Origin: DASQZT01 sp963728965
GTDB taxonomy: Bacteria > Acidobacteriota > Terriglobia > Bryobacterales > Bryobacteraceae
Reading direction: 5' to 3'
DNA: 64,000 bases
Assembly: GCA_963728965.1 (NCBI GenBank)
Contig: CAVSMH010000006.1
Location: forward strand, 496,001-560,000
Shown here: piece after piece, positions 42,282-50,782 of the stretch
Layout: each line of letters begins with the position of its first letter
Numbering within the stretch: the first letter of the stretch is position 1
Program-made: the position numbers and the translations under genes
The notes under the pieces: model-generated
Database searches by the model: none
What the model was told of the DNA's origin: nothing
Seen by the model: only the letters and a program-made list of their open reading frames with translations

Positions 42282-43739
42282 TTACACGCCGACGCCGAAC
42301 TCCTTGGCGCCGTACTCCTTCAGCTTGTTGTGCAGCGTCTTGAGGCTGATTCCGAGGATTTCCGCAGCCCTCGTTTTGTTATTGCGGGTGTGTTCGAGGG
42401 TCCGGATAATCAGGCCCTTCTCGGCTTCTTCCACGGTCGTGCCGATCTGGAAGCGGATGCCGTCGCTGTCTTCGGCGGTAGGACCGGCCACGGTCGCCGC
42501 CGCGGCCGAGGCAGCCGCCGCCTGCTGCGCCGCAGGACCGGCCGCGACCATCGCCGCCTGGTCCTGAAGGAATGCCGGAAGGTGTTTCGATTCGATCGTC
42601 CCCTCGCCCGCCAGAATGACCGCGCGCTCGAGCACGTTGCGCAGTTCCCGAACGTTGCCGGGCCACTGGTGGTACTGCAAAGCTTCCACCACCACGGGGG
42701 AGATATCGGAAACGCGGCATTCGTGCTTGCGGTTCAGATCGCCGATCAGGGTTTCGGCGATGGGCTGGATATCGGCCTTGCGTTCCCTGAGCGGAGGCAG
42801 GTGGATGTGAAACACGTTCAGCCGGTAATAAAGGTCCTCGCGGAGGTGTCCGCCCCGTACGGCCTCTTCCGGAACTTTGTTGGTGGCAGCCACTACCCGC
42901 ACATCGACTTCGAATTCGGCCTTGCCTCCCAGCCGGCGTACCTTGGAGTCCTCCAGAATGCGGAGCAGTTTGGCCTGGGTCTGCATCGGCATTTCGCCGA
43001 TCTCATCCAGCAGGAGAGTGCCGTGCTGCGCCACTTCGAAGCATCCGGCGCGGCGCTCGGAGGCGCCCGTGAACGACCCTTTTTCGTGTCCGAAAAGCTC
43101 GCTTTCAATGAGCGTCTCGGGAAGGGCGGCGCAATTGATCGCGATGAACGGGCCCTGCCGGCGCGGGCTCAGCGCGTGCACCGTGCGCGCCACCAGTTCT
43201 TTACCCGTCCCGCTCTCTCCGGTGATCAGCACGCAAGCCTTGCTCGGTCCCGCCTGCTGGAGCAGCGCAAATATTTCCTGCATCTTCGAGGAGGTGCCGA
43301 CCAACTCGCCGAGCGAGCCCTTGTAGCTGAGCTGCCGCTCGAGCACGCGTTTTTCGCTGTGCAGGGAGGAGTGCGACCCGGCCCGCCGCAGCAGTACCTC
43401 GAGCGAACCCGGCTGGATCGGCTTCTCGAGAAACCAATAAGCGCCGAGTTCGTGGACCGTTTTCACAGCGGTCTCGATATTGCCATACGCGGTCAGGACA
43501 ATGGTGGGCGGCATATCGGCGGAATCCCGCAGTTTCTGGAGAAATCCGAATCCGTCCAGCCCCGGCATGTTCAGATCGGTGATGATCACGTCCGCCGGAA
43601 ATCCTGCCAGTTTCAGAAGCGCTTCGTGGCCGTCGCCGGCCGTCTCGGGGCTCATGCCCCACGCCGAAACCATGGCGGCTAAGCCGCTCCGCTGGCTGGC
43701 CTCATCGTCCACAATCAGAACTTTCAATGGCTGGTTCAA
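42282..43739 (-). CDS. NtrC-type sigma-54-dependent response regulator
   Basis: The 485-aa protein starts at TTG 43739. Order: receiver (Asp55 in TDLNMPG), AAA+ domain with Walker A GESGTGKE (174-181), loop GSFTGA (221-226), Walker B LLLDEIGE, arginine-finger region LREDLYYRLNVF, a long Ala-rich linker (about residues 395-425) and a Fis HTH (NNKTRAAEILGISLKTLHNKLKEYG). It opens promoters bound by sigma-54. The sigma-contact loop has Ser in place of the usual Ala (GAFTGA), a variant seen in other activators. No kinase adjoins it. Confidence 0.93.
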   Translation of the reverse strand: MNQPLKVLIVDDEASQRSGLAAMVSAWGMSPETAGDGHEALLKLAGFPADVIITDLNMPGLDGFGFLQKLRDSADMPPTIVLTAYGNIETAVKTVHELGAYWFLEKPIQPGSLEVLLRRAGSHSSLHSEKRVLERQLSYKGSLGELVGTSSKMQEIFALLQQAGPSKACVLITGESGTGKELVARTVHALSPRRQGPFIAINCAALPETLIESELFGHEKGSFTGASERRAGCFEVAQHGTLLLDEIGEMPMQTQAKLLRILEDSKVRRLGGKAEFEVDVRVVAATNKVPEEAVRGGHLREDLYYRLNVFHIHLPPLRERKADIQPIAETLIGDLNRKHECRVSDISPVVVEALQYHQWPGNVRELRNVLERAVILAGEGTIESKHLPAFLQDQAAMVAAGPAAQQAAAASAAAATVAGPTAEDSDGIRFQIGTTVEEAEKGLIIRTLEHTRNNKTRAAEILGISLKTLHNKLKEYGAKEFGVGV

Positions 43740-43905
43740 GAATTTGAGCCTTTCCCAAGGAGAGGGAGTACATACTCATTTTACGCTTTGCCCGGAGATT
43801 TCGGTGCGCCACTTGCTCATCTCCGAGGGGCCTTGGTATCGAAGGCCCTCATATCGATGAAAAATGGTAGTATTGAAACTAAATTGGGCTCGGTCCCGGA
43901 AGCCT

Positions 43906-43919
43906 GTGCGAATCCGCAC
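43906..43919 (+). promoter_or_regulatory. Hairpin just upstream of the ribosome site of the Gln/Ser-rich protein gene
   Basis: GTGCG (43906-43910), loop AATC, CGCAC (43915-43919) form a 5-bp stem that ends 1 nt before AGGGAGGA. A possible second pairing lies upstream (GGC...GCC, 43887-43903). It may tune translation. It does not match a riboswitch class that I know. Confidence 0.3.
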
Positions 43920-43930
43920 GAGGGAGGAAC

Positions 43931-45412
43931 GTGTTGACCCTGGTCAGCCGCGCCAGGCGGCGGCTGTTGATCAATGAACTCTTCGCACAGGGCGCCATTG
44001 TCTCCAGTGCGGCTTTGCTCGGATTCATTCTGCTCTTGCTGACCGGCACCCAGGTTTTGAACTGGCACTGGTTGGTCCTGATCCCGTTGCTGGCAGCCGC
44101 CGCGGGATTATATCGGGTTCGGCAGCGGCTTCCTTCCCTCTATACCACGGCCCAGATTATCGACCACCGCCTCAATCTGGCCGACACTCTTTCAACGGCA
44201 GTTTTTTTCAGCCTGCGGCCGCCAGCGGACGAAACCCGCGAGGAGGTGGGGCGCTTCCAGCGCGAGAGCGCCGAGCGTTTGGCCAAGTCGGTCGATCCGC
44301 GGCGCGCGATTCCGTATACGGTGCCGCGGGCGGCCTATGCCATGGGTGCGCTGGTCCTGGTGGCCTCCAGCCTTTTTGCTCTCCGCTACGGCTTGAACCG
44401 CCGCCTCGATCTGAAGCCCCCGCTGGCGCGCATCTTCCAGCAGACGTTCGGACATGATGCGGAAAAAGAGCAAGCTGCCAACCCCCACAAGAAGGCGCCT
44501 CCCGAAATGCAGCCGCAGCCCGACCAGGCCGGCGACGACAGCTACCCGCAAGACCGGCAGACCGGCGACCAGCGCGACGACAGTGCCAGCGCCTCCGACG
44601 ATGCCGCGGAGGTCTCCGCCCCCGGGGGCGATTCCAAAAAGGCCGGAGCCGACTCCAGGCAACAGACCGACAACGCCGATCAGGCGGAATCCGACTCCGC
44701 CGAAGGCGAGGGTGACGAACACCAGGGGAATGACGGCGACGAGTCCGGCAACGGCCAGCAAAGCGCTAATAAGGCGGATCAGAAGCGCGACTCCGGTGCC
44801 AAACAGGACGCCAACAGCTCCAGCGAGAACTCCAGTCTGATGAGCAAGGTCAAGGATGCCTGGCAGAATCTCCTGTCCCGCATGAAGCCACAGCAGGGGC
44901 AGTCGGGCTCCCAGCAGTCGTCAATGGAGCAGAAGGGCAACCAAGCCAAGGGCCAGAGTCCCGGCAAGCAACCTTCCCGGGATAACCAGGGGCAGAATAG
45001 CGGACAGGCGGGCGATGCCCAGGACAATCAGAGCGGCGAACAGGCGGAGAATGCCCAGGATCCGCAGGGCAAGGGCACCGGAAAAAGCGATTCGGCGCAA
45101 AGCAGCAAACAGCCCGGAAGCGGCATCGGCAGTCAGGATGGCGACAAGAATATCAAGCAAGCCGAGCAGCTTGCCGCCATGGGGAAAATCAGCGAGATCC
45201 TAGGCAAACGATCGGCGACCGTCACGGGGGAAGCGACCGTCGAAGTGCAGAACACCAGCCAGCAACTGCACACCCCGTATGCGCAACGCGGTGTGCAGCA
45301 TTCCCAGGGCGGCGCCGAAATCAACCGCGATGAGGTCCCGGTGGCGCTCCAGTCTTACGTCGAGTCCTACTTCGAGCAGGTGCGCAGGCAGCCCCTGCCG
45401 TCCAAGCGATAA
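43931..45412 (+). CDS. Membrane protein with two N-terminal helices and a Gln/Ser/Asp-rich low-complexity region
   Basis: GGAGG precedes both GTG 43931 and TTG 43934. The 493-aa protein has two membrane helices at the N-terminus (IVSSAALLGFILLLLTG; WLVLIPLLAAAAGLY), a cytoplasmic or periplasmic helical part (YTTAQIIDHRLNLADTLSTAVFF), and a third helix near residue 140. Residues about 175-430 are low complexity (Gln, Ser, Asp, Gly, Lys), then a conserved C-terminus (LAAMGKISEILGKRSATVTGEATVEV, VPVALQSYVESYFEQVRRQP). The layout resembles DUF4175-like proteins of BatA/MoxR regions. Its role is unknown. Confidence 0.75.
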   Translation: MLTLVSRARRRLLINELFAQGAIVSSAALLGFILLLLTGTQVLNWHWLVLIPLLAAAAGLYRVRQRLPSLYTTAQIIDHRLNLADTLSTAVFFSLRPPADETREEVGRFQRESAERLAKSVDPRRAIPYTVPRAAYAMGALVLVASSLFALRYGLNRRLDLKPPLARIFQQTFGHDAEKEQAANPHKKAPPEMQPQPDQAGDDSYPQDRQTGDQRDDSASASDDAAEVSAPGGDSKKAGADSRQQTDNADQAESDSAEGEGDEHQGNDGDESGNGQQSANKADQKRDSGAKQDANSSSENSSLMSKVKDAWQNLLSRMKPQQGQSGSQQSSMEQKGNQAKGQSPGKQPSRDNQGQNSGQAGDAQDNQSGEQAENAQDPQGKGTGKSDSAQSSKQPGSGIGSQDGDKNIKQAEQLAAMGKISEILGKRSATVTGEATVEVQNTSQQLHTPYAQRGVQHSQGGAEINRDEVPVALQSYVESYFEQVRRQPLPSKR

Positions 45413-45448
45413 CCGCCATGAGGCGATGGTAGCCGCGCGCCCGTTTCG

Positions 45449-45892
45449 TCACCGTTCCCAAGCCCGCTTGGGAACCCCGCGGTCGCGGTCCTTGAGCCGG
45501 TCGTACAGATAAAAGGTCGACACCGTGCCGAGCGACTCGTTGTAGAGACTCTCCTGTCCCAGTCCCTCTTTGAGATCTTCCTCGAAATCGTGAAGAGTCT
45601 TCAGCTCTTCCGCCAGGGCGGGTTTGTTCCGGCCGGAGGGAGTGCGGAAAAATTTCTGATAACCGCCGTCGATCAGCACGCCAATCTCGTCGCCCATCAG
45701 CATTCCGGCGCGTCCTGAAATATCGACCCCGGGTCCGCTTTCTCTCAAGTCGAGGGCCATGTTCCCGCGGCTGACACGCACCGCGGCTCCGGCCAGCGGC
45801 GTCACCGTAAAGCCGGCCTTCCGCAGTTGGTCCATCCGCTCTGCGAATGTCGGAATCTCCGGGGGTTCCCTGCGAAAGAACATAGATTTCAT
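45449..45892 (-). CDS. Conserved hypothetical cytosolic protein
   Basis: The 147-aa protein starts at ATG 45892, inside TAATG formed with the stop of a 55-residue membrane protein gene. It is hydrophilic, with LDLRESGPGVDISGRAGMLMGDE and a C-terminal helix-rich part (LAEELKTLHDFEEDLKEGLGQE). No signal peptide or membrane segment is present. I do not recognise the family. The coupling suggests that it works with the small membrane protein. Confidence 0.7.
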   Translation of the reverse strand: MKSMFFRREPPEIPTFAERMDQLRKAGFTVTPLAGAAVRVSRGNMALDLRESGPGVDISGRAGMLMGDEIGVLIDGGYQKFFRTPSGRNKPALAEELKTLHDFEEDLKEGLGQESLYNESLGTVSTFYLYDRLKDRDRGVPKRAWER

Positions 45893-46059
45893 TATCGCAT
45901 CGGCCCGGCCGGCAGCCGCCCGGTTCTGGCCGCGCCCGTCTCGAACACACCCACCATCGCGGCGACAATCAGGAGAACGCCTACGGCGATGTAGAGCAGG
46001 GTCTCCAAAGCCGCGGCATGCTGGGAGATCGTGCGCCGCAGTTGCTGCTCGAAAGCCAC
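45892..46059 (-). CDS. 55-residue single-span membrane protein coupled to the next gene
   Basis: A GTG at 46059 opens a 55-codon frame encoding a short basic/polar N-terminus (MAFEQQLRRTISQHAAALE), one hydrophobic span (TLLYIAVGVLLIVAAMVGVF) and a polar tail ending PAGPMR. Its stop overlaps the next start in TAATG. There is an in-frame stop upstream, so no longer version exists. The predicted single span, the tight overlap and the lack of another use for the stretch support it as a real gene. No function is known. Confidence 0.6.
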   Translation of the reverse strand: MAFEQQLRRTISQHAAALETLLYIAVGVLLIVAAMVGVFETGAARTGRLPAGPMR

Positions 46060-46126
46060 TTCCGGTTGTAGGTTCGTGGCCGCGAATAGCGGCGGCGGTC
46101 TGCGGTTCTTCCCGCTCGCGACAGGC

Positions 46127-46132
46127 TATATT
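46127..46132 (+). promoter_or_regulatory. -10-like box before the glycerol-kinase-like gene
   Basis: TATATT ends 7 nt before the ATG at 46140, with no Shine-Dalgarno between. A -35 match was not found. It is in line with a leaderless start. Confidence 0.35.
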
Positions 46133-46139
46133 CATACAG

Positions 46140-47624
46140 ATGCCATTTATACTTTCGCTGGATGAAGGCACCACGTCCGCGCGTGCCGCGCTCTACGACC
46201 GGGAGGGCCGCAACATCGGCATGGAATCCGCGCCCGTCACCTGCCGGTATCCGCAGCCCGGTTGGGTGGAGCAGGATGCCGGGGATATCTGGCGCGCCCA
46301 GATCGACACCGCTCGCCGGCTTCTCGAACGCCATCGCGCCGCGGCTTCCGACGTAGCCGCCATTGGCATTACCAATCAGCGCGAAACCACGGTCGTCTGG
46401 GACCGCGCTACCGGCGAACCCGTCGCGCCCGCCATCGTCTGGCAGTGCCGCCGCACCGCGGATTACTGCGCGGAGCTGGCCCGGAGCGCCACCGCGAGCG
46501 AGGTGACGCGCCGCACCGGCCTGGTGATCGACGCCTACTTCTCGGCAAGCAAGATCCGCTGGATCCTCGACCGCGTCCCGGACGCTGCCCGGCGCGCCCG
46601 CCAGGGCGACCTGCTCTTCGGCAACATCGATACCTGGCTCATCTGGAATCTGACGAACGGGGCGCTGCACGTCACCGACTCCACCAATGCGTCGCGCACC
46701 CTGCTCATGAATCTCGATACCGGCGACTGGGACGATGAGCTGCTCCGCATTTTCGACATTCCGCGGTCGATGCTGCCGCGCATCGTGGCTTCGAGCGGGG
46801 TCGCCGGCTGCGCTGCCGCCGCCCACTTCGGCGGCGAGATCCCCATCGCCGGCATTGCGGGCGACCAGCAGGCCGCGCTGGCCGGCCAGGCATGCTTCCG
46901 GCCCGGGCTGTCCAAGAACACGTACGGTACCGGCTGTTTTGTTCTGCTGCACACCGGCGCGCGCCGCCCGGTGTCCCGCAACCGCCTCCTGGCTACGCGT
47001 GCGGCCGGGACTGGCGTTCCGCAATTCGCCATCGAAGGTAGCGTGTTCATCGCCGGAGCCGCCGTGCAGTGGCTCCGCGACCAGGCCGGCCTCATCCACA
47101 CCGCGGCCGAATCCGAAACCGTGGCGGCCTCCATACCCGATAACGGCGGCGTCTTCTTCGTGCCGGCATTCGTGGGGCTGGGCGCGCCTCACTGGGACCC
47201 CGACGCGCGAGGCATCGTCACCGGCATCAGCCGCTCCACCGGCCGCGCCCACATCGTGCGCGCCGCGCTCGAAAGCATCGCCTACCAGACGCGGGAGCTG
47301 GTCGAATCGATGGAGGCCGATGCGGGTGAACCGCTCCGCGAGTTGCGCGTCGACGGCGGCGCCGCGGTTAACAACTTTCTCATGCAGTTCCAGGCTGACA
47401 TCCTCGGCAAGCCCATCGTGCGGCCCGTCGATGTGGAAACCACAGCGCTCGGCGCGGCCTACCTGGCCGGATTGGCCAGCGGCTTCTGGAAGGACACCGC
47501 CGAGCTGGAATCGTTCTGGCGCGCCGAGCGGCGATTCGAGCCGCGGATGAGCGATTCGATGCGCCACGATCTGTTCGCCGGCTGGCGTACCGCGATTGGG
47601 CGTTGCCGCACAAGCCAGTTGTAA
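46140..47624 (+). CDS. glpK: Glycerol kinase (FGGY family)
   Basis: The 494-aa protein matches glycerol kinases over its length: ATP/phosphate segment LDEGTTSARAALYD, glycerol-contacting ITNQRETTVVWDRATGEPVAPAIVWQCRRT, IDTWLIWNLTNG, GIAGDQQAALAGQ, NTYGTGCFVLLHTG, EGSVFIAGAAVQWLRD, and the FGGY signature region VFFVPAFVGLGAPHWDPDARG. It phosphorylates glycerol to sn-glycerol-3-phosphate in the cytosol. The initiator ATG is at 46140. No glpF or glpD is beside it. A related FGGY kinase with another polyol substrate cannot be ruled out, but the glycerol-site residues look intact. Confidence 0.9.
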   Translation: MPFILSLDEGTTSARAALYDREGRNIGMESAPVTCRYPQPGWVEQDAGDIWRAQIDTARRLLERHRAAASDVAAIGITNQRETTVVWDRATGEPVAPAIVWQCRRTADYCAELARSATASEVTRRTGLVIDAYFSASKIRWILDRVPDAARRARQGDLLFGNIDTWLIWNLTNGALHVTDSTNASRTLLMNLDTGDWDDELLRIFDIPRSMLPRIVASSGVAGCAAAAHFGGEIPIAGIAGDQQAALAGQACFRPGLSKNTYGTGCFVLLHTGARRPVSRNRLLATRAAGTGVPQFAIEGSVFIAGAAVQWLRDQAGLIHTAAESETVAASIPDNGGVFFVPAFVGLGAPHWDPDARGIVTGISRSTGRAHIVRAALESIAYQTRELVESMEADAGEPLRELRVDGGAAVNNFLMQFQADILGKPIVRPVDVETTALGAAYLAGLASGFWKDTAELESFWRAERRFEPRMSDSMRHDLFAGWRTAIGRCRTSQL

Positions 47625-47680
47625 AATTGAGCACTTTTCCCCTTCGGGCGCCAAGCGATCACAGTATCCTGATTGTCGCT

Positions 47681-49486
47681 ATGAGAACTGTTTTCGCTTG
47701 CCTGTTTTGCGTCCTGATACCGTCGCTCGTCCCGGCGGCGACGGGCTACTATGTGCATAACCTCGTTGCCGACACGGCCGGAGTGGCGGATTTCACGGAT
47801 CCCAATCTGGTCAATGCATGGGGCCTGGTGGCATCGGCGACCAGCCCGTTCTGGACGTGCGACGCGGGTACCGGCCTTTCCACCGTTTACGCCGTGAGCA
47901 ACTCTCCGACCGCAGCTCCCATGGGCACTCCCAACGCCAACGTCAAACCGACCGTCCCGGGTCCCGGCTCCAACCCGAACGGCACCTGCACCGGAATCGT
48001 GGCCAATGGCAACGCCAACGCATTCCTGTTCAGCAGTCCGACCGTTACCACGCCGCGGCCGGCCAGTTTCATCTTCGCGACCGAAGAAGGCACCATCGAC
48101 GCGTGGGCGAGCGCAATCGATGCGGCCCATGCCATCGTGCTGGTCGACAATTCCAAGACGGCCTCCTATAAAGGGCTGGCCATCGTCACCGCGCCCACAC
48201 CCATGCTATACGCCGCCAATTTCAAGACCGGCGCCATCGACGTGTTCGACACCGACTACAAACCGGTTACCCTGGCCGCAGGAGCGTTCACCGATCCTAC
48301 CCTGCCCGCCGGCTACGCGCCTTTCAATATCTGGAATCTGGGCGGCACGCTATACGTGACGTACGCCAAGCAAAACGAGGATAAAGACGAAGAAGTGATT
48401 GGAACCGGCAACGGGCTGCTGGACGCCTACGATGCCAACGGCAAGTTCCTCAAGCGCCTGGTTTCGAACGGCGTGGGCATCGTGCAGAGTCCGTTGAACG
48501 CCCCTTGGGGCATGGCGATCGCGCCAGCTACGTTTGGAAAGTTCGCCAACGACATTCTGGTGGGCAATTTCGGCGACGGAAAGATCAATGCGTTCGATCC
48601 CAACACCGATCAATGGATGGGCGCGTTACAGGATGGCGATGGCAAGGACATCGTGATCGCGGGCTTATGGGGCCTCTACGTCGGTAATGGCGCCAACGGC
48701 GGCGACAAGGACACGCTTTACTTCACCGCCGGCCCGGGAGGCGAAATGCACGGCCTGCTGGGCAGCATTCAGGCGAATCCGAACGTGGCCGCGGCCGATG
48801 TCACCAACGCGGCTCAACCGACCGCCGGCATCGCCGCGAACACCTACGTCACCATCAAGGGAACCAATCTGGCCGCCACACGGCGCTTGTGGAAGACGTC
48901 CGATTTCGAAGACAACAAGCTCCCCAGTTCCCTGGACGACGTAACCGTCACGCTGAACGGAGAGAAGGCGTACATCTATTACATCAGCCCGGTGCAGATC
49001 AATATCCTGACGCCCGCGGACCTGACCTTGAGCGGACCGATACAGGTGCAGGTCTCCAATCACGGCCTCACCAGCGCCACCCTCTCCGCCACTGCCAGTG
49101 CGACGGCGCCGGCGTTCTTCCTGCCGGACGGAACGCATATTGCGGCCACGCACGGAAACGGCTCGCTCATCGGCACGACCGGCACGGCCACACCCGCGGC
49201 GCCCGGCGAGACCATCGTCCTCTACGGCAACGGCTTTGGCGCAACCAATCCGCCCGCGCCGAACGGGCAGATTATCTCCACTCCGGCGCAGTTGGTGACC
49301 ATGCCGACCATTCTCGTGAACAACACGGCGGCCAAGGTGGTGTACGCCGGGCTGACCGGCACGGGACTCTACCAGTTCAATGTCACGCTGCCCTCGACTC
49401 TGCCCGACGGCGATGTACCGGTAGTGGCCCAGGTGGGGGGCGTGAACACGCCGGCCGGCGCTTCGATCCAGGTGAAGAACCCGTAG
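47681..49486 (+). CDS. Exported TIGR03118-type protein with TIGR03437 (Solibacter-type) C-terminal domain
   Basis: ATG 47681 opens a signal peptide (MRTVFACLFCVLIPSLVPAA). Residues about 20-370 match the TIGR03118 pattern: NLVADTAGVADFTDPNLVNAWGL, GLAIVTAPTPMLYAANFKTGAIDVFD, PWGMAIAPATFGKFANDILVGNFGDGKINAFD. The arrangement suggests a beta-propeller. Residues about 385-600 are the TIGR03437 module (NAAQPTAGIAANTYVTIKGTNLA, VQINILTPADL, GETIVLYGNGFG), common in Solibacter-type secreted proteins. Function is unknown; a secreted or surface-bound role is likely. It stands alone. Confidence 0.85.
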   Translation: MRTVFACLFCVLIPSLVPAATGYYVHNLVADTAGVADFTDPNLVNAWGLVASATSPFWTCDAGTGLSTVYAVSNSPTAAPMGTPNANVKPTVPGPGSNPNGTCTGIVANGNANAFLFSSPTVTTPRPASFIFATEEGTIDAWASAIDAAHAIVLVDNSKTASYKGLAIVTAPTPMLYAANFKTGAIDVFDTDYKPVTLAAGAFTDPTLPAGYAPFNIWNLGGTLYVTYAKQNEDKDEEVIGTGNGLLDAYDANGKFLKRLVSNGVGIVQSPLNAPWGMAIAPATFGKFANDILVGNFGDGKINAFDPNTDQWMGALQDGDGKDIVIAGLWGLYVGNGANGGDKDTLYFTAGPGGEMHGLLGSIQANPNVAAADVTNAAQPTAGIAANTYVTIKGTNLAATRRLWKTSDFEDNKLPSSLDDVTVTLNGEKAYIYYISPVQINILTPADLTLSGPIQVQVSNHGLTSATLSATASATAPAFFLPDGTHIAATHGNGSLIGTTGTATPAAPGETIVLYGNGFGATNPPAPNGQIISTPAQLVTMPTILVNNTAAKVVYAGLTGTGLYQFNVTLPSTLPDGDVPVVAQVGGVNTPAGASIQVKNP

Positions 49487-49498
49487 GGCGTTGTTCGT

Positions 49499-50779
49499 TC
49501 AGGTGTCCCTGCGCCACACCAACTCGCCGTTCACGACGGTGGCCACCGGTCCTCCCCGGAAGGTCCTACCGTCGAACGGCGAGTTGCTGCTTCTGGAGAA
49601 CGACCGGTTGACGTCGTAGGTCCATTCGAGTTCGGTACTGAATATCGTCACATCGCCCGCCGCGCCCGGCGCCAGCGTGCCCCGGCCCAACCGCATGACC
49701 GACTCCGGCCCGGTGGTGAACAGCTCCACCATGCGGCCAAGCGTGATCCTGCCCGGATGCACCAGCTCTTCGAGCGCCAGGCCGACTGCGGTCTCGAGTC
49801 CGATGATGCCGAACGGACAGCGCTCGAACTCCTGCATCTTCTCACTGCCCGCGTGGGGGGCGTGATCCGTCGCGATGGCGTTCACCGTGCCGGCCGCGAT
49901 GGCGTCCACCACGGCCGCGCGATCGCAGGCGGAGCGCAGTGGCGGCTTCATCTTGTAGTTGCTGTCGTAGGGGACCATCTGCGCGTCGCTTAGCGCGAAA
50001 TGGTGCGGGGTGGCCTCGCAGGTGACCGGCAGTCCCTGGCGCCGCGCGAACTCCACTATGGCGGCCGCATTTCGTGTCGAAATGTGCGCCACATGGTAGC
50101 GCGCGCCGGTGAGCTGCGCCAGCAGCACATCGCGGGCAGCCATGACGTCTTCGGCCGCTGCGGGGATGCCGCGCAGGCCCCAGCGGACCGACGCCGCGCC
50201 TTCGTGCATATCACCGCCCGCGCTCAGGTTCAGGTCCTCGCAGTGCTCGATCACCGGCAGGTCGTACGATTTGGCAAACTCCATGGCGCGCCGCATGACG
50301 CGCGCGTTCATCACCGGCAGGCCATCGTCGGAAATGGCCACCGCGCCCGCGGCCTTCATGGCGCCGATGGCGGCCAGTTCCTCTCCCGCGCTGCCCCTGG
50401 TAATGGCCCCGATGGGGAAGACGTTGACCAACGCCCGGCTGCGCGCCCGCTCCACGATATAGCTGGTGACGGTGGCGCTGTCGTTCACCGGCTTGGTGTT
50501 CGGCATGGCGCACACGGAAGTGAAGCCGCCGGCGGCGGCTGCGCGCGACCCGCTCTCGATGGTCTCGGCATGCTCGAACCCGGGCTCTCGCAGGTGCACG
50601 TGCATGTCGATGAAGCCGGGAGCCACGATCATGCCGGTGGCGTCCATCACCGTCGCTTTGGGCGAGGACAGATTCGGCGCCACGCCGGCAATCCGCCCAT
50701 CCACGATGAGCACATCCGCAACGCGGTCGGTCCCCGACGCGGGGTCGATCACCCTGCCGTTCTTGATGACGATCGACAT
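49499..50779 (-). CDS. pyrC: Dihydroorotase
   Basis: The 426-aa protein has the metal motif GFIDMHVHLREPG (His60, His62), TSVCAMPNTKPV, the later histidines (PVIEHCEDL; VAHISTRNA) and the catalytic IATDHAPHAGSEK. It is a class I (type PyrC in Gram-positive/PyrX) dihydroorotase, forming dihydroorotate from carbamoyl-aspartate in pyrimidine synthesis. It starts 3 nt after the pyrB stop and ends the pyrR-pyrB-pyrC operon. It converges on the TIGR03118 gene, with 12 nt between. Confidence 0.95.
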   Translation of the reverse strand: MSIVIKNGRVIDPASGTDRVADVLIVDGRIAGVAPNLSSPKATVMDATGMIVAPGFIDMHVHLREPGFEHAETIESGSRAAAAGGFTSVCAMPNTKPVNDSATVTSYIVERARSRALVNVFPIGAITRGSAGEELAAIGAMKAAGAVAISDDGLPVMNARVMRRAMEFAKSYDLPVIEHCEDLNLSAGGDMHEGAASVRWGLRGIPAAAEDVMAARDVLLAQLTGARYHVAHISTRNAAAIVEFARRQGLPVTCEATPHHFALSDAQMVPYDSNYKMKPPLRSACDRAAVVDAIAAGTVNAIATDHAPHAGSEKMQEFERCPFGIIGLETAVGLALEELVHPGRITLGRMVELFTTGPESVMRLGRGTLAPGAAGDVTIFSTELEWTYDVNRSFSRSSNSPFDGRTFRGGPVATVVNGELVWRRDT

Positions 50780-50782
50780 GGC

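Noticed and set aside
43869..43930. Possible riboswitch upstream of the Gln/Ser-rich protein gene
   Set aside because: The GTGCGAATCCGCAC stretch recalls parts of cobalamin elements, but the B12 box and other conserved blocks are absent; kept only as a hairpin.
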